Positions 44,091-58,045 of a stretch of DNA of 64,000 nucleotides are shown here, piece by piece. The notes below the pieces were generated by a model that made no database searches, was not told where the DNA came from, and worked only from the letters and a program-made list of their open reading frames with translations. Origin of the DNA: Chamaecrista fasciculata. Lineage: Eukaryota > Streptophyta > Magnoliopsida > Fabales > Fabaceae. Position 1 is the stretch's first letter. Every line of letters starts with the position of its first letter. The stretch is taken from assembly GCA_003254925.1 (NCBI GenBank), contig QANZ01022632.1, positions 106,445 through 170,444 of the forward strand. The letters run 5' to 3'. A program made the position numbers and the translations under genes.

Positions 44091-47000
44091 TCTTGTTTAT
44101 GTCCTTAATGTTCCCTAACAATTTTATTTTGGTCCCTAATATTTTCTAATAAGTTTCACGATTGGTCCTTTATTACTGAATATGTTCTAATAAGTTCCAC
44201 AAAAGTGGGATGCTCATTTGATGAAGTTGACTATACATCTCTCATTTTAAGTTCGAATGTAATAAAATCGAAGCTACGAGTTATTCTTAATGATTTCTTT
44301 CTATATCTAGTTGGGATCATTGACAAAAAGTTAAATATTACTCTGAAAGTGGGTTTGGTCAAAACACCAATATCAACTTTTAGAATATTATTTAACATCG
44401 ATAGTTCCAACTAGATAGAGAAATAACTCTTAAAGAGTAACCCATAGCAGATGTTGTACGAGTGCAAAATTTGATTGTATCGGTGAAACAACCCATAGCA
44501 GAAATAACTTTTGTCGTATTCAAACTTGAAACGAGAGAGATATGACTCATATGAGTAACTTCAAAAAATGAACAACCCACTTTTGGGATCGATTTCAAAT
44601 ATGATTTGACCTACTTGTTTGCCGATGATCCCTTATAAGTGAGTTTGGTCAAAATACCAATATAAGCTTTTGGAATATTATTTGACATCATTCTGTTGGA
44701 AAATTATAGAGCGAGCGCAGCGGAAAAAGTGTAAAAATTAAAATTTTTAGCACAACTCTATAATTTCCTTCCAAGATCCACTAACTATATTTATACTAGT
44801 ATAGGAAGATGTATACCTAAGTTTCAATCGGTGGCTTTGAGTCAGCGAATTTGAGAAGCCCACTGCGAGTGTTCTTCCTCTACCGGTGATCCACACGAGC
44901 AGTTTGGCAGATGCCCAGGTGCTAGCCTCCTTCTCTTCTTCCCAAAAATACGGGAACTCTATCTACTGATCTTGAATGATCAAGAACAATTCTTGATCCT
45001 CAAGAACAAGGTGGCGCAACTCACACACAAAAACTCTAAAGTTATAAGGTGCAAGTCGAACTTTCTCTCTCCAAGAAGAAAGTCGACTTTCCTCTCTCAA
45101 GTTAGGGTTAGGCGAAAATTTTTGACTCTCAAAAATAGCACTAGGCGACTTTGCCTTATGTGAATGTATTATAATTTCCTCATTCCTAAAATTAGGGAAT
45201 TAGTAATCTAATTGGTGAATCCCTAAAATCTTGAATATTATAATTTCATTAACATTATAATTTAGGGAATCCCTAAATCTTGATTTATAATATTACACTA
45301 ATATTATAATTCAAAATTTAGTAGGCAATTCGAAATTCACACCTCAAGATCAAATCTTGAAATCAAATCTTGATTGCTCAAACCCTATTGGTTGGAATGA
45401 GTCATGAGGAATTGATTTTATATTTAAAATATTACTTTTAATATTTAAATCATAAAATCGATTTGCACATATATTTTAAATTCAAAATGCAAGATCAAAT
45501 CTTGCACTCCAAGATTTAAACCATGTGCCATCCTCATCTTGTTTTTAAAGGAATTTAATAAATCAAAATAACAACCCTAACTATTAGGAAGTTACAACCA
45601 ACTTATTTATTCCCTAACAATATTGAATTAAAATATTACTCTAATATCTTTAATTCAAACTTTGAATCTTGAAAGCAAAATCGAATCTTGAATTCAAATT
45701 CAAATCTTGATTCTAATTAACAAAACATTTTCATTTATTAAAATCAATAGGTATGAGGCGCCACCTCACTCCCTTGTCCTCTAATATTAAAGAATTTAAT
45801 AAATCAATAATTCCTAATTTTTAGGAAGCTTATTTGATTTATTATTCCCTAATATTTTAAACAATAATTTAATTGTAAATAGATCAATCAAATTAACTAT
45901 TTAACAATTAATATATTTAAACTTGTCTAACAAATTTAAATATCATAAACGTAAATATCATTTAAGACAAGATTTCATGTCCTAAGACATTCAACTATGT
46001 CTTAAATCGTGTCACTAAAGTGACTCACGAATTAACCCTAATTCGTATCCCTATTATGGTATCTTGATCCTGCTCGTGTGTGACCCAGCAGGCCTCACGT
46101 GAAGTTGGCAGCAAGCCATCCCTATGACTCACAAGTCGAGAGCGGACTCTAGCAAGCCATCACGACTACCCAAAAACACGTGAGTTTATCGCTTTAACGC
46201 CAAACGACTTAACCTTAGTACCACTTTGTCATAATCCCTATTGTCACACGATATTTTGGTCATGGATAAGGCACGGGAAAGTCATCCTTAATCCAAACCA
46301 TAACTTTCTCGATTCCTTGAGTTAGTCCCATTTCCCTGTGTGGCCACACATTCCTTGGACAGACTCATCGAGGGGCCCAGTTAAATATCTTTCAACTTAA
46401 TGAGGGACAAAATTCCATCTTGGTCAACCACATTCCTCAGCACGGCAAACAACTGAACCTGTACCTAGCCTGTATGGCTACCCTACTACGGGCAACGTTG
46501 GACTAGGCCAAAGTTTAGTATCTACAACGCCGGAATAATCAAGACCTCAGGTCTAAGGGCATCGTGACAGGTGTACAAGAGAGGCTAGCTCATGACTAAA
46601 ACCCATGCAGGACTCTCCGGGTCGGTCCAGCAACTTGTAACCCTTTACGTATTGCACTATGACTCTCGTGAAGCATCTTTATGCATGTATCTCCATACAC
46701 CGAAGTCATGCTGGTCTTAGTTCATTCACATTCCCACATGAATAATCGACCAGGGACAGTTTAGAATAATTATCACATAATTAATCAGGGATTGTTATCA
46801 TAGTAAACATGCTAATAATATGATAACGACTCAATTTATCATCCATAAATTAGTCAATCAATATGTTCATACATATAAAATGATTGGCCCTAGGGCACAA
46901 TCTCCATCACATTCGTCGACAGTTCCAACTAGATAGAGAAATAACTTTTAAGGAGTAACCCATAACTCTACTTTTGTTGCATTTGAACTTAAAACGAGAG

Positions 47001-47165
47001 ATATGAGTAGTTTCATAAAACGAACAAATCACTTTCAGGCTCGATTTCATACATATTTTGACCTACTCGTAATTAGAGACCAAAATGGAACTGTTGGAAA
47101 GATTAATATAGACTAAAACAGAACAACAAAAATATTAGGGACCAAAAAGATGTTTTGACAAAATG
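44091..47165. repeat. Family-B fold-back repeat interrupted by a solo LTR
   Basis: Left part 44091-44693 and right part 46910-47165 carry family-B motifs ('TTTTGGTCCCTAATATTTTC' at the left, its inverse 'ATATTAGGGACCAAAAAGAT' at the right). The block 'GTTCCAACTAGATAGAGAAA' occurs both at 44403 and 46921, so the element had an internal duplication before the LTR landed in it. Confidence 0.6.
44694..46909 (-). mobile_element. Solo LTR, Copia-type, 2216 bp, 5-bp TSD CATTC
   Basis: The segment starts TGTTGGAAAATTATAGAGCG and ends CACAATCTCCATCA (TG...CA). It is flanked by CATTC on both sides (44689-44693 and 46910-46914). On the minus strand it reads TGATGGAGATTGTGCCCTAG … TATAATTTTCCAACA, the way many plant Copia LTRs begin and end. 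There is no internal coding region, primer site or second LTR, so the full element was lost by LTR-LTR recombination. Confidence 0.78.
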
Positions 47166-47366
47166 TTTTGCACATTTTGGTCCTCAAAAAAAATAGAAAA
47201 CGAGGTAATTTTTTCCATTGAACTGTCGAAAATACCCCTCCGATCTGGTACCCCAAAAGCTTCATTGCGGATTAGCCTTCTGTCTCTGTATCTCCACCTT
47301 CCTTTGCTTTCTGTTACGAGCATACACTCTCCGTCTTCTTCTTCTTCTTCTTCCTTCTTCCTGTTC

Positions 47367-50300
47367 ATGGAGCTTCTGAGGCGCCAAGATCAGGGTTTCC
47401 CTGAGAGGAAAGGACAGAAGCGGAAGCTGGAGGAGGAGGAATTCGAAGACGATTCAGAGATCTCACCGCCGCTACCACCCACCGGCGACGCCCGTGACGC
47501 CTTGCTCGCCGACGTCATGGCTCAGGTTGAAATCCTCCACTCCACTTTCTCATCCAACGAAGCCGATCGAGCCGCAGCTAAGCGCGCCACTTACGCACTC
47601 GCTGAGCTTGCTAAGAATGGTTAGATTTATTATTCATTACAGTTCACCTTCTGATCTCCTCCATCAATTACGTAATTTTGATTGTGTGTGTGAGCTTGTG
47701 TGTAGTAATTTTGGACTGATGTTTCCTTATTTGTGTGTGTGTGCGTGTGTTTGATGATTGTGCTTGCAGAAGAAGTTGTGAATGTAATTGTTGAAGGAGG
47801 CGCGATTTCGGCTTTGGTTAAACATCTTCAGGCGCCTCCTTCTTTGAGTGAAAATGATCATGGTCCGAAGCCATTTGAGCATGAGGTTGAGAAAGGAAGT
47901 GCTTTTGCTCTTGGACTTCTTGCTGTCAAGGTTGCTTGACTTTTCTGCTTTCAGCTATTATTTAGGAAGTACAACTAAATCGTATGTCAAACTATATGAC
48001 TTGTCTTTTTTGTTTTTGTTTTTTCTTATTTTTATTTGGGGAGAATTCTCAGCTAAAGTATACACTGAATTGATGATTAATATGATTCTGCTAAATAACG
48101 TGGTTTAAGTTGTATGTTCGATTATAAATCTTTTTGATATATTTGTGGCAGCGTCTATATTATCTTTGGTTGCTTCTTGAGTGTTAATTAGAAGTTAAAT
48201 ATTGCTATTTATTTAGAAAATGCTTTCTGCAGCCAGAACATCAGCAACTCATTGTCGACAATGGTGCCTTAAAATATCTGGTTGATCTGCTGAAGAGGCA
48301 TAATTATAGTTCTACTTCACGTGCTGTGAATAGTGTTATTCGTAGGGCTGCAGATGCGATCACGAATCTTGCTCATGAAAACAGTAGCATTAAAACCTTT
48401 GTCAGGTTTGCCTTTTCTTGTTCCACCATAGCTTAAGATTTAAAAGTTGAATGCTTTTTCTCCTATAATTTTCTGGACTCAATAAATAGGATGGAAGGCG
48501 GGATTCCACCACTTGTTGAGTTGCTTGAATTCACTGATACGAAAGTGCAAAGAGCAGCTGCTGGTGCATTGCGAACCTTGGCTTTTAAAAATGATGAAAA
48601 TAAAAATCAGGTAAGCAACTATTTCTGAAAGTTGGGCAATTGAAACTGGATGGAATTCAAAGTGTGTAAGTCAAACAAGCTCATGACTTGGCAGATTGTT
48701 GAATGCAATGCTCTTCCAACTCTGATTCTAATGCTTCGTTCCGAAGATGCTGCTATTCATTATGAAGCGGTATGGCTCATGCAACATTTCATTTTTGGCC
48801 TTGAATGCTCGATTTCCTAGTTAGTGTGAAGTTTGATCTTTGTTCTTCTCATATCTATTGCGTTTTTGTTGATCCTTAATTGTATTACAGGTTGGTGTTA
48901 TTGGAAATCTGGTACACTCTTCTCCTAATATTAAGAAAGAAGTTATTCTTGCTGGAGCTTTACAACCTGTAATTGGGTTACTTAGGTATGTTATCAGTTC
49001 TGGACTGAGGAAATCTTTTGTACTATTACTATATCTCTCAAGTTCCTTTCTACCTGGTTATACCTTCCATAACATAGATTGCAGAAAAGGTTGTCTGTCT
49101 GTTGACAAATATATTGTTTTTTTGTAAAAGATCCTGCTGCTCTGAGAGCCAAAGGGAAGCAGCCTTGTTACTTGGACAGTTTGCAGCCACTGATTCAGAC
49201 TGCAAAGTAAGCCTAAATTCACTGTGTTTATCTTTGTAGTTTGTACCTTGTGCTGAAAAATAGTGGTTGTGATAAGGAAGGGTAGTTAGACAGGGGAAGA
49301 GACCTTCACACTCGTTTACCTTTTCGTAGTAATGAAAAACAATTTGAAAAAAGCGAGTCGGCTGCTAGAACTACTGGTCTTAAAAAAAAAATAGGCTTAC
49401 TCTTCAATTGAATTCAAATTCCACGCCAAACTCAAATCAAATGTGGATTGATGTTTTGTTTGAAAACTATGACAATCCAATTTGGATTATCGTGTTGTAA
49501 GAAAAAAGAGAATCGATGAAGAAGACTCGATCTTATTTATTGAACTTGATTGTTCATTTTGACGACTTTATCATATGATTCTATTTTATCATACAAATCT
49601 CTACTCTACCATCCCGGAGTTCAGTCTCCGGGGAATTTTTATGTTTGTTATCTGGATGATGAAGGGTGGTAAAGACATAATAGCTGCCTGGACTTTAATT
49701 TGGAGCAGTTGCTTTATAGTTCCAATTTCCAAGAATTGGACAGTTTCCTATCACAGTATTTCTCATTAAATGTGAATGTCATAGAATATCTACTATTTAG
49801 GATAGGTGACTACTCATGCGATGATGCCTCATGTTTCTATCTTCTCCTCTTGCCCTTCAGTCTAAATTACTTGATTTTTGCAGGTTCACATTGTTCAGAG
49901 AGGTGCTGTTCCACCTTTAATAGAGATGCTTCAGTCCCCTGATATACAGCTCAGAGAAATGTCTGCCTTTGCACTGGGAAGATTGGCACAGGTTATTCCC
50001 TGTACTCTTTGTTTTCCAAGTTACAGTTCCATGCTTTACTTGTGTAAGCTAGTAAGGTAAAGTGGCCATTGTACCCAAGAGATGATATGTTTTTGGTCCG
50101 CGATGATAGTTTTGCATCTGTAACACATGTTGCTATGTTGGTCATATTCTATACTTTTCCCTATTTGTTTTAAACATCAAATTAAATGGTCCTAGCACAT
50201 CTCAGTAATATCATTATAGCTTTTTCAATGTAAATGATATGCAATATGCACTTTTTCCATTTGCAATTTGCAAGTATTTAACTAGGTTCTTTTGAGTATC

Positions 50301-53300
50301 ATTTCCTTTGGCTTGAAAATCATTTGTTGACTTCAGGACATACATAACCAAGCTGGTATTGCACACAATGGTGGTCTAGTTCCATTGCTCAAGCTTCTGG
50401 ACTCAAAAAATGGGTCTCTGCAACATAATGCTGCTTTTGCACTTTATGGCCTTGCAGATAACGAGGTGTGTTATAACTGTAGGAATTCTATTGAAATTAA
50501 GATAATCTGTTCTCAGATGGATAAAAAACTACATTGATTACAATTTTAATCGTTTTTTGGTTATTTCATTGTGGCCCCTAGGATAATGTGTCCGATTTTA
50601 TTAGGGTAGGTGGTGTTCAGAGATTGCAGGATGGAGAGTTCATTGTTCAAGTAAGTATTATTTTAGTTCTCTTTATCTTATGGACATTACTTTTGATTTA
50701 TAATTTTTGTTTTTGTCCTTCGTTTTTTTTATTTCATTGGGAATAAAGTACATTATGATTGGATGTGTACAGTCATATTTGTAAGAACTGGAGAGAAATA
50801 GTCTTTACTTGGACCTATTCTCACCCATCTAGGGTTTTTATTGCAGGCAACAAAAGATTGTGTTGCAAAGACATTGAAAAGATTAGAGGAAAAGATTCAT
50901 GGCCGTGTAAGCAGAATTTCACATTACTCATTATATTCACGTGTTACTTACATGCCAATTATTTTAAACTTTAATTAATTTGGGAAATGTCAGGGACCAG
51001 GGTGGTATAAACTGTTGTCTATAGGTTTTATTTGGTCAACATGTTTAAATTTATTATCCTTCATTTTCTTCATGTAGGTCCTGAATCATCTATTATATCT
51101 TATGCGAGTTTCAGAAAAGGCTGTCCAAAGAAGAGTTGCTTTGGCTCTTGCTCATCTTTGTGCAGTGGAGGATCAGAGAATAATATTCATTGATAACAAT
51201 GGTGTGGACCGTTAATCCATTTCATATTTTTGAATCCTTTGATTCATGTTGGTTTTTACTGAATAGTTTCCATTTTGATTATCTGTATTCAGGTTTGGAG
51301 TTGCTTATTGGGCTTCTGGGCTCTTCTAACACAAAGCAACAATTTGATGGTGCTGTGGCTTTATGTAAGTTGGCCAACAAAGCCATGACTCTGTCTCCCA
51401 TAGATGCTGCTCCCCCTTCGCCCACTCCCCAGGTAAACTTATATCCAGTTTGCTTGTCATCACACCAATTTTGAACGATTCAATTTAATTAAAATAGTTT
51501 TGAAGTATCATAATTTGATCTCAACATACCATTTGTACTTTTATTTAATTTTTCACAAATTTTAATTTCTCCTTTACTTTTCCTGAGGTTTTGGTATTCC
51601 ACATTGCCTGATCTAGTTAAAGATATTTTCTTCACTCAAATACTCATGTCCAAAAGGTTATGAAAAGTATGAGACTGTTTGAAGTAATATTTAGGTCCTA
51701 CAATGGATTGGTGATACTTTGGTTTTTGGATTTTGTTTTCTTCATCATGGGGACCTTATAGGATTGAGTGACTGACAACGCTGGACTTTTATATTTTTGA
51801 ATTTATTTGTACACTGACTCCATGTATGTCTGCTAAGGTTTAAATTTTATGGGAATGATAAATCAACAGTTTGTGGCTACAAAAAGTGGTGTGTTTATTT
51901 AGTTTGCATATGCTGATCTAATATTAGTAGTTAATAATTGATAATTGATGTCTACTGTGCCTGCACTCGTGAGTCCTCACATAGCTTCCACTTCTTCTCT
52001 ATGTCCTGTCCAAATGATTTTAGATTCACGAATAAGTTGTTTCCTAAAGTTTGGGTCTCTGATAAACAGGCTATTCTTCATGCAGGTTTATTTAGGAGAG
52101 CAGTATGTAAACAATGCTACATTGTCTGATGTCACCTTTTTGGTTGAAGGTTTGATACTTCACATATGCATTCTTTCTTGCTCAGAGCTATGTTCTTTGT
52201 AAATAAGTTATTTGAAATGTGGTCAATTGCAGTGCCAAGTAGAATTCTTAGTTAATTTAATAGCATTCAATCTTCATTGCAGGAAAACGGTTTTATGCTC
52301 ACAGAATCTGCCTACTTGCATCTTCTGACGCATTTCGTGCAATGTTTGATGGTGGTTATAGGGTGAGCATCCATAACTTGATCTTTACTAATGAATCAAA
52401 TCTTCACCCATAAACATAATAACATAATATTCTGATCATAACACATAAACATAATAACATAATATTCTGAGCATCCATAGGGTGAGCATCCACATAATAA
52501 CTGCCATACATAAACATAACACATAATAATACTTCAGAACTTACAAACAAGTACATATATTATTCCTAATAATAATATATAAAACACTAGTGTGCTAACA
52601 GCATCCGTTATCTTTAAATTTCAATATACATTATAACAACCAACCCATGTATTTTGTTTTGAACAATTGAATAAAAAAATGTTATATGAATGTTCATTGA
52701 TCTACATTTTATACCTTTGTTGATCCCTTAATTTGCTGTATGACAGGAGAAGGATGCAAGGGACATAGAGATTCCAAATATAAGATGGGATGTTTTTGAG
52801 CTCATGATGAGGTCTAATAAATTATGCATTTCTTGAGTTGTATGAAATTTAAGGTGAAAGCCTCTATTCTGATCACCTACAAAGAACTTACATTTTCTCA
52901 TTTCAATCAATTTTTGTCTAGATTCATATATACTGGATCAGTTGATATTACTTTGGACATTGCGCAAGATCTCCTCCGGGCAGCTGATCAATATCTCCTA
53001 GAAGGACTTAAGAGACTCTGTGAGTACACAATTGCACAGGTGAGCTATGAAATTTGTTTCATGCATGTATATATATATATATATATATATATTTTAACAT
53101 TAGACTGAAAGATCTCTGCCTTACTAGTCACAACTGATTTTTGCCCCCAGGATATATCACTGGAAAATGTGTCAAGTATGTATGAGCTTTCAGAAGCCTT
53201 TAATGCAACATCATTGAGGCACACATGCATCCTTTACATCTTGGAGCAGTTTGATAAATTGAATGCAGATCCAGGGTACAAATCTGTTCCTTGAATCCCA

Positions 53301-54373
53301 CGTCTGCTTCTTTTAGATATTTTTTTTGCCTCTGTAATGCTGAAATAGATTTTTATATGAACTATTAACTCAATAATATAATTTAATTTGAAACGATAAT
53401 ATAATTTAATTTGAAATTATTTCTGAAGAGCAAGCGGGAGCTTTTGAGGCTAGTGACTACTCTCCATGACTGCTTACTGTGTTCACTTGTAGTTTTTTTT
53501 TTATATATAGAAAAGGAATTCAGTTATTAAAATTCTGCCGGTGCTACTGAAACAACAACATTCTTTTGAAAGCCTATGTACAACCCATTACATCCAGTTA
53601 GAAGGAATAATGAATAGCTCTAGAGAGTCTGGTATTTGGCATATTGCTTTGTGAGAGGTCACGTGGGATTTATCTCAGTGGAGGAGTTTGGTTGGTATCT
53701 GAGATGGAAAGCAGTGTATAATCTACACAGTACAACCGCAATTAGCTTCTATTTGAGATATTAATGGGAAAATCATGGATCAATCCTCTGGCATGTTCTT
53801 TCAGTTATGACACAAATATTAAAGAAAGTGCCAAGTCTGAACCCACGATCCCTGCATCATTTAGTGTTAATCCCCTTTTTGTTTAAAGATTAAGGTGGAA
53901 ACTATCAAAGGAAATTTTGCATTCTCAGTGCTATATTGCTTTTAGTTCAGCTGAAAGATGAAAAGTTCAGTGCCATTATAAGAATTGAGGTGGTATTTAT
54001 GCTTTGTTTTGGGTTGTAGTGGGTGGAGGAGTGCTGTTGATTATGTTTTCAATATTTTTCTGTCTGCCTTGTTTGGTCTAATATCCTAAACTTTATTACA
54101 TAGGTTAGTACTTACAAATGACAGTCTGGATATTCCAGTTTCAGCTGGCTGGTCAATGCTTAGTAGTCAAGAATGTGATAGCTGTCATGACAAACAATTT
54201 ATTTAAGAATAGAAATTCGTATCTGTCACTGTTTTGGTTTTATTTTTCTCCAGCTTAAATTTCCTTCTGTGGCAAATACTTGCAGGAACTCTTATCTGAT
54301 TCAGCGGATAATACCCGAGATGCGCAATTACTTTGCCAAAGCACTTAAGAAGGCTAATTCCCATAACATCTGA
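47367..54373 (+). CDS. ARIA: ARM-repeat/BTB protein, ARIA orthologue (19 exons)
   Basis: Nineteen exons join into a complete 707-aa frame: 47367-47619, 47770-47930, 48233-48405, 48490-48610, 48695-48769, 48891-48985, 49131-49206, 49884-49991, 50337-50465, 50582-50650, 50847-50906, 51078-51201, 51293-51432, 52086-52149, 52283-52362, 52747-52811, 52922-53039, 53151-53275 and 54286-54373. After a basic 'FPERKGQKRKLEE' start come armadillo repeats (about residues 80-525, for example 'AADAITNLAHENSSIKT') and a BTB/POZ domain (about 540-645, 'LSDVTFLVEGKRFYAHRIC') with a short BACK-like tail. Arabidopsis ARIA (At5g19330, 710 aa) has the same layout and near-identical blocks. There it is a nuclear protein that binds the bZIP factor ABF2 and promotes abscisic-acid responses; BTB proteins also act as CUL3 adaptors. 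The paralogue ABAP1 is the alternative but starts differently. No break was found. Confidence 0.93.
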
Positions 54374-55489
54374 TTGTAGTATGCTGCCATTTTCATTCTT
54401 GACATCTAACTGATTTTGATGTACATAATATGGTAGATGTTCTTCCTGTTGTCTTATTGAGCCAGGGAAGGTGGTCTTCTCTGTGAGTACAGCATGGCTG
54501 AAAGAAATAACCCATCACAGTCATGCATGTTTCTCTCTGATTCAGTGTAAGTTCCTTTTTCTGTAACGTCATTTGTCATAAACTAATAGATATAGCAAAT
54601 ATGACCTTCACCAACATCGTACTTTTCTCCTGCATTATTGGGATGATTATATGCTGTTCTCCCTTTCTTTCTTGATTGATGTTACTCTCAGGTAATGAGT
54701 CATTTTGTTGGTCTTATAGGTTAAATGTTTCTCTAAGCTTGTATATATGACAATTATTTTGCAAGAACGTTGTCTTGTTAGGCGATGTATTTCAGGCCTT
54801 TTAATCTTATCTTCTGATACAGAAATTTGTGTTGTAAGTTAGAATTTTGTTAGGTGCACTAGTAGCAAAGAGCCATTAAAAACCCTTGGAAGTGCTTTTT
54901 GCAGGTGATGGGATCTTGCTGGCACATTTACTTTAAAAAATTGCTATTTGTTTGTTGCACCACCTGACAAATTTTTTGTACGTAAGAACTTCTCAGTCAT
55001 TAATTTTACTCGGAAGTATATCCTTTATATATACTCGGACAACCTTAGGAACAATAAATTTAGGTGATGAAGTTCTTGAATTTTTCTTAAGGATTTTGAT
55101 AGGGAGAGTTAGACTGTTCAAACATTTTAATTTTTGAGTCTATCTCTTTTCTCTATATCAAAATACTTTTCTTAATACTTGTATGTGATTGGTTCAAAGT
55201 CTGAAAAAAAAAAAAGGATTGCAAAAATTGTACGCTTTATGTGCACTAGAGAACCTCTGGTTTGAGCCAATTATAACTTCAAGTCAATACAAATTCTTAC
55301 CAAGAAGATAACAAGAAAAAAAAACAGAAGAGAAAACCAAGATAAGATTCTTCATTCCTTTGCTATAAGAAAAACAAATATACATAAGAGTTAAGACAAG
55401 TTTTGTGTGGTCNTTATTATTTTATTCTTATTAAAATATCATTTCTATTCAACGTATAATAGTCATTTTTCCTCTTATAAAAAGGTAAA
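54374..55489. other. 3' flank of ARIA
   Basis: The first few hundred bases are probably 3' UTR (unusually moderate base composition to about 54550). No further gene is seen; an N stands at 55413. Confidence 0.45.
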
Positions 55490-55870
55490 ATAATTTTTAA
55501 TCCCAACCCAACTTTCGAGCCCTGTTCGATCTCATTTGTTGATTGTTCCAACTAGACAAAAAAAGGACTTATTAAGATCAAAGTAGCTCGTAACTCTGAA
55601 TTAGTTACATTTCAAATTGAAACGAGAGAAATATGACTAACTTTAATTTACTTGTTTGATCGTGAAATGAGTTGCCCACTTTCAAGCTCGATTTAACCTT
55701 ATTTCATGATAACCCCAACTCGATACAGAAAGTAGTCTTAGAAAGCAATTCATAGCTTTGGACTCATCACATTCAAATTTGAAACAGAGAAATATGATCA
55801 CATTGAATAGTTTAGGACCAGAATGAAACATTTTGCCAATATTAACTTAGATTGAAAAATAAGATGAAGT
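55490..55870. repeat. Family-B repeat relic
   Basis: Contains 'TTTGTTGATTGTTCCAACTA', 'TTGAAACGAGAGAAATATGA' and 'CACATTCAAATTTGAAACAG', which are family-B motifs arranged in the same order as at 44403-44640. Confidence 0.6.
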
Positions 55871-56608
55871 ATATCATTAATTTATTAAAACACGTTAGTT
55901 AAGTGATAAAATCAGCTAAAATATGAAATATTAAAGACGTAATTGACGGCAAAAAGAAATTGAGAACGACATCAATAATTGGTATGAAGTATGGAGAAAA
56001 CAAAAAGCGCTTTTGCCCTTCTCTCTTTAAAGAGAGAGACTCACTCCAATCACATATACCTTAATTACATCCTAGAGTGTCCTAAGTACTTTCATTATTT
56101 CATTCTTCCTTCACGACTTCATTCTCATCTTAATGCTTTTTCCTTTCCAAAATTACTATTAGCTAGCTCTTTGCACCACTTGACATATTTTATATATCTA
56201 AAAATTAGACTTGATTGCAAGCCGGACTCAAAATTTTATATTTAAACCAATGATTTCCTTACTCTAATTTCATCAAATGACTTAGAGCTACTCCATCTAA
56301 AGATATTTTTAAGGAACATATTTGAGAGTGAATTCAAATCTTAGAAACATATTTGATAGTACACTTAAATTTTGAGGATATATTTAACAATAAATATAAA
56401 AAATATGAATAGAATATTAGAGTCAACATACTACATTTACTTAAGTCATTTCACAAAGTTAGTTAAGGCATTTGACGAAGTTAAGGCAAGGAATAAAATT
56501 GATCAAAATATGAAACTTTGGAAATAAAATTGATAATAAACAAACTTTATGATGAAATTGAAAATTAACATAAAGCTTAGGGGTGAAAAGGTACTTTTAC
56601 ATTTTTAT
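55871..56608. other. AT-rich non-coding interval
   Basis: No gene seen. The open frame at 55991-56245 has no domain and biased AT composition. Confidence 0.4.
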
Positions 56609-57274
56609 TATTGGTCAAAACCTCAAATTGGTCTCAAAAGTATGGGTAGTTTCAAATTAGTCATAAATGTTTCGCTTATTTCATATTAATCTTATATGTA
56701 TGCAACTTATTTCAAATTGGTCCTAAAGTTAGATTTCTCTTCACTCTCCCAAGGTTGTTGCGAATATTGAGAATGTTCATATTTGTTGATCATTCCTCAG
56801 ATTTAATTTTGTTCACACATAAGAAAGATTAAAAACAGTTGTGAAAGGCTATAAAAATTATGAAGGAAAATAACCTTTTGTTCGAATAAATCGTAATTAT
56901 TTTTTTAATTAACTTTTGCTAATTAAATTCATTAATTAAGTNTATTGGTCAAAACCTCAAATTGGTCTCAAAAGTATGGGTAGTTTCAAATTGGTCATAA
57001 ATGTTTCGCTTATTTCATATTAATCTTAAATGTATGCAACTTATTTCAAATTGGTCCTAATGTTAGATTTCTCTTCACTCTCCAAGGTTGTTGCGAATAT
57101 TGAGAATGTTCATATTTGTTGATCATTCCTCAGATTTAATTTTGTTCACACATAAGAAATATTAAAAACAGTTGTGAAAGGCTATAAAAATTATGAAGGA
57201 AAATAACCTTTTGTTCGAATAAATCGTAATTATTTTTTTAATTAACTTTTGCTAATTAAATTCATTAATTAAGT
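56609..57274 (+). repeat. Direct duplication of about 333 bp split by one N
   Basis: 56609-56941 and 56943-57274 are about 98% identical by eye (five or so differences and one 1-base indel). Both start TATTGGTCAAAACCTCAAAT and end CATTAATTAAGT, with a single N (56942) between them. Confidence 0.85.
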
Positions 57275-58006
57275 AATTTATTTACATGAATCTTATGTTT
57301 TGGTCAAGCCAAACTAAACTTTGGTTTGGGGTGGCTAAACGGCTGATTTACTTTATGCATCCTCTTTTCTTTCCACTTTGTGTTTGCCTCCTCTACCTTT
57401 AATTTTTTTTATTTTTAACTGAAAAACTCCTTATTATATATTTTTCACCAGCCTACAAGTAGGGCTTTTACATACAAATATAATGTAATTGATACATACA
57501 TATATATATATATGTACAATAAATTTCTTATATCTCATCATATATAGTCAAAGAACATCAAAGTTTTGAACTTTTGACACTCTCAACCAACTCATTCTAT
57601 AACTTCAAGTCTTCAACTTGGGAAGTGNATAACTTCAACTTGGGAAGTGCCGAAGTGGTCCTTAATCTGTAGCCAGAGGCTCAGTGTCTGAGTTTGATCA
57701 AATTTCCCGTTTCCGTCCCTGAAAGATATTTCATCTTTCAATTTAAGCCTGTTTGGGTTGCCATTTTGTATGTTAATAAATAAAAAGTACTTTTTTAAGT
57801 AAAAAAACTTTTATGTATCAAACATTAAGTTTAGTTTTTTTTAGAAAAAGTTAAAGTTAAAGTCTAATTTTCCACTAGCCATACTCTGCCCTCGTTTTTC
57901 GATGAAATTTCACATGTTAATGATTGAAAAATTATTAGATTAAATCTTGATATTTTAAAATTCTTGAGAAAAAAAACAGGTGAAATGAGAGGAATGTGTA
58001 TGTGCT

Positions 58007-58045
<39 letters not shown>

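Noticed and set aside
47135-47368. Antisense frame upstream of ARIA
   Set aside because: It covers the 5' UTR of ARIA, and the Glu run comes from a CTT microsatellite.
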